A stretch of DNA of 8,991 nucleotides from Verrucomicrobiota bacterium (GTDB taxonomy: Bacteria; Verrucomicrobiota; Verrucomicrobiia; Chthoniobacterales; UBA10450): the NCBI GenBank assembly GCA_003219335.1, contig QHOF01000228.1:1-8991 (forward strand), in the 5' to 3' direction. The number at the start of each line of letters is the position of its first letter. The stretch's first letter is position 1. Under the pieces are notes generated by a model. It had not been told where the DNA came from. It worked only from the letters and a program-made list of their open reading frames with translations, and ran no database searches. The translations under genes and the position numbers were made by a program. Positions 7,701-8,991 of this stretch are shown here, in pieces.

Positions 7701-7869
7701 GGCGGGCCGGACGACGATTGTGATTGCACATCGGCTGAGCACCATTCGCGAAGCCCATTCGATCATCGTGCTAGAGCAGGGCAGTGTCGCCGAGATTGGT
7801 ACGCACGATGAATTGATGGCGCAGCGCGGCCTTTATTATTACCTCTCTAGCCAGCAACTGGGAATCTGA
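4764..7869 (+). CDS. C39 peptidase-ABC exporter with two cyclic-nucleotide-binding-type domains (one frameshift)
   Basis: The joined product has about 1,034 residues. Order: first cNMP-type domain (~10-110, 'GDSFGEAALSEGGTRNATV'), frameshift near 5085-5095, second cNMP-type domain (~146-250, 'FFGELSILNGSPRAASV'), an acidic linker, a C39 peptidase (~321-450), a transmembrane domain (~462-766) and an ATPase (~792-1034). The peptidase keeps Gln (CAA 5746), Cys (TGC 5764, 'DEMDCGAAS'), His (CAC 5983, 'GNHWIVL') and Asp (GAT 6031, 'ADPAIG'), so it should cut double-glycine leaders. The ATPase has Walker A GRSGSGKT (7249-7272), LSGGQ (7561-7575), Walker B 'VLIFDEATSSLD' and H-loop 'IAHRLS', all intact. 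It would process and export a peptide across the inner membrane. Start ATG 4764 overlaps the helper stop (ATGA). The extra N-terminal domains may gate export by a nucleotide or other ligand; HetC-like cyanobacterial exporters have a comparable plan. An ATG at 5074 would drop the first domain, but the smooth join across frames argues against it. Confidence 0.92.
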
Positions 7870-7883
7870 TCTGCCTTACTAAA

Positions 7884-8991
7884 ATGAGCCCACAATTAAC
7901 TCCGCGTGGCTCAATCGATGTCGAATCAGAAATGCTGCCGCAGGAACCACCTCCCTGGGTTATCCGATCGACGGGATGGCTCTTGATGGGGGCGTTTCTC
8001 TTCGCCTTGCTCATCGCTATTGTGATGCGCTTGCCGGAAACGGTTCATTGCCGCTTCGTCCTAATTCCCGCAACGGGGGCTGATCCGATTCAATCTCCCC
8101 GGCAGGCGATAATCAGCCGGGTCGCTGTCGATGAAGGTCAACCTGTAAAAACCGGCGAAGAGTTGTTTGTTCTGCGCTCTGACGAGATCCGCGGCTGGGA
8201 TACACAGTTTCGGACGCTCACCGAAGATTTGCATACCAAGGAAGAAAGCCTTACTCGATCCGAGACTGCTTACGCTGCGCAGCTTGCGATTAAGAAGGCA
8301 GAAATTGAGCAGGCTGAAAGCGAGGTAAAATTCCGCGAAAATCACGTAAACGTCAGTCGAGATCTTGTCAGTCGCTTGGAGAAGCTGGCGACTCAGGGTG
8401 GCTTTTCGGAAATCGATCTGGTTAAAGGATTTCAGCGTTGCCCAAAGGACTTTGCAGCAGGTGAAGCTCGACCGTGAGCGAATGGAAACCGAGCATGCGC
8501 GCCAGCGGGGCGAGCAGCAAGCTGAAATTGAAAAATTAAAGATGCGTATCGGCGCTTTGAAAACAGACTTGGAAAATGCCCAGCAGAATTTGTTGACGGT
8601 TCGTAGCCCCTACGAGGGAGTGGTCATTTCCATGGACCAGCGAACCGTCGGCAGTTTTGTTCAGCAGGGACAAGTGCTCTGCCAACTCGCGCCGAAGGGT
8701 TCGAAGCCACGCGCTCGCATGACGTTAAACGAAGCAGGCCTTCCTAAGCTGGCCGTCGCTCAGCGCGTCCGGTACTTTTTCGAAGCGTTTCCTTACCAGC
8801 GTTACGGTGCCGTGACTGGGAGACTCGATTGGATCAGTCCATCAGCTGTTACAACGACTGATAGCTCTCACTTCGTCGCGCTGGGATCACTCGACCGCTA
8901 TGAGATTTCTCCACGGACGGGACAAGTTCTGCCCCTGCGAGTCGGCATGCGGGGGGATGCGCACATCATTGTCGGTGGGCGGACGCTGATC
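7884..8991 (+). CDS. HlyD-family membrane-fusion (periplasmic adaptor) protein, one frameshift, cut by window end
   Basis: ATG 7884 lies 14 bp after the exporter stop, in the same operon. A short cytoplasmic N-terminus is followed by one membrane helix (~29-48, 'GWLLMGAFLFALLIAIVMRL'). Next come the first half of a lipoyl-like domain ('IISRVAVDEGQPVKTGEELF') and a long charged coiled coil (from 'LTEDLHTKEESLTRSE' to 'LKTDLENAQQNLL'). The second lipoyl half is 'VRSPYEGVVISMDQRTVGSF', and a beta-rich region runs to the window edge. The first frame stops at 8475-8477, but the protein continues as 'DFSVAQRTLQQVKLDRERME' in the next frame. One extra A in the AAA at 8424-8426 explains this. HlyD adaptors link an inner-membrane ABC exporter to an outer-membrane TolC-type channel, so a Gram-negative envelope is implied. 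The C-terminus lies outside the window. Confidence 0.88.

Noticed and set aside
1..8991. CRISPR arrays, tRNA or rRNA genes and complete insertion sequences.
   Set aside because: I saw no regularly spaced repeats, no cloverleaf-like or rRNA-like stretches, and no transposase motifs.

Overview
The window looks like chromosomal DNA of a soil-type bacterium, most likely a Verrucomicrobiota relative (Chthoniobacterales / 'Udaeobacter'-like). The clue is repeated pieces of one TolB-like/TPR protein family. Its N-terminus reads 'FFxELKRRNVYKVAIAYA' and its C-terminus reads 'LDPxFDPLRxDPRFQKL', a combination I associate with expanded families in Verrucomicrobiota and Acidobacteriota. GC content is moderate. 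This placement rests on remembered family resemblance, not on a search.

Left half (1-3520). A TPR protein enters from the left edge and ends at 670. It is followed at once by a relic of a second copy that keeps only its two ends (672-806). Facing these on the minus strand is an APC-superfamily amino-acid permease (812-2175) broken by one frameshift. A second N-terminal scrap of the TPR family (2285-2374) lies just before a toxin-antitoxin pair: an AbrB-fold antitoxin (2389-2637) and a PIN-domain VapC toxin (2606-3040). The pair has a good promoter overlapped by an inverted repeat. The toxin lacks one of the conserved acidic residues. A third TPR-family copy (3059-3517) follows; it is truncated and carries two opposite 1-nt indels.

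Right half (3520-8991). After an intergenic stretch holding a perfect 20-bp palindrome, a tightly packed operon begins. It encodes a SurA/parvulin-like helper protein (3681-4767), a large C39 peptidase-ABC exporter with two tandem cyclic-nucleotide-binding-type domains at its N-terminus (4764-7869), and an HlyD-type membrane-fusion protein (7884 to the window edge). This is the inner-membrane part of a type I secretion system for double-glycine-leader peptides. The exporter cuts the leader and exports the peptide, HlyD bridges the periplasm, and the helper probably handles the precursor. No precursor peptide and no TolC-like outer-membrane partner is visible in the window.

A cross-cutting feature is that almost every long gene carries one single-base frameshift (about 1776-1788, 3121, 3354-3355, 4150-4161, 5085-5095 and 8424-8426). 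The protein reads on smoothly in the other frame each time. I therefore annotate joined products and treat uncorrected sequencing indels as the leading explanation, with real decay as the alternative.
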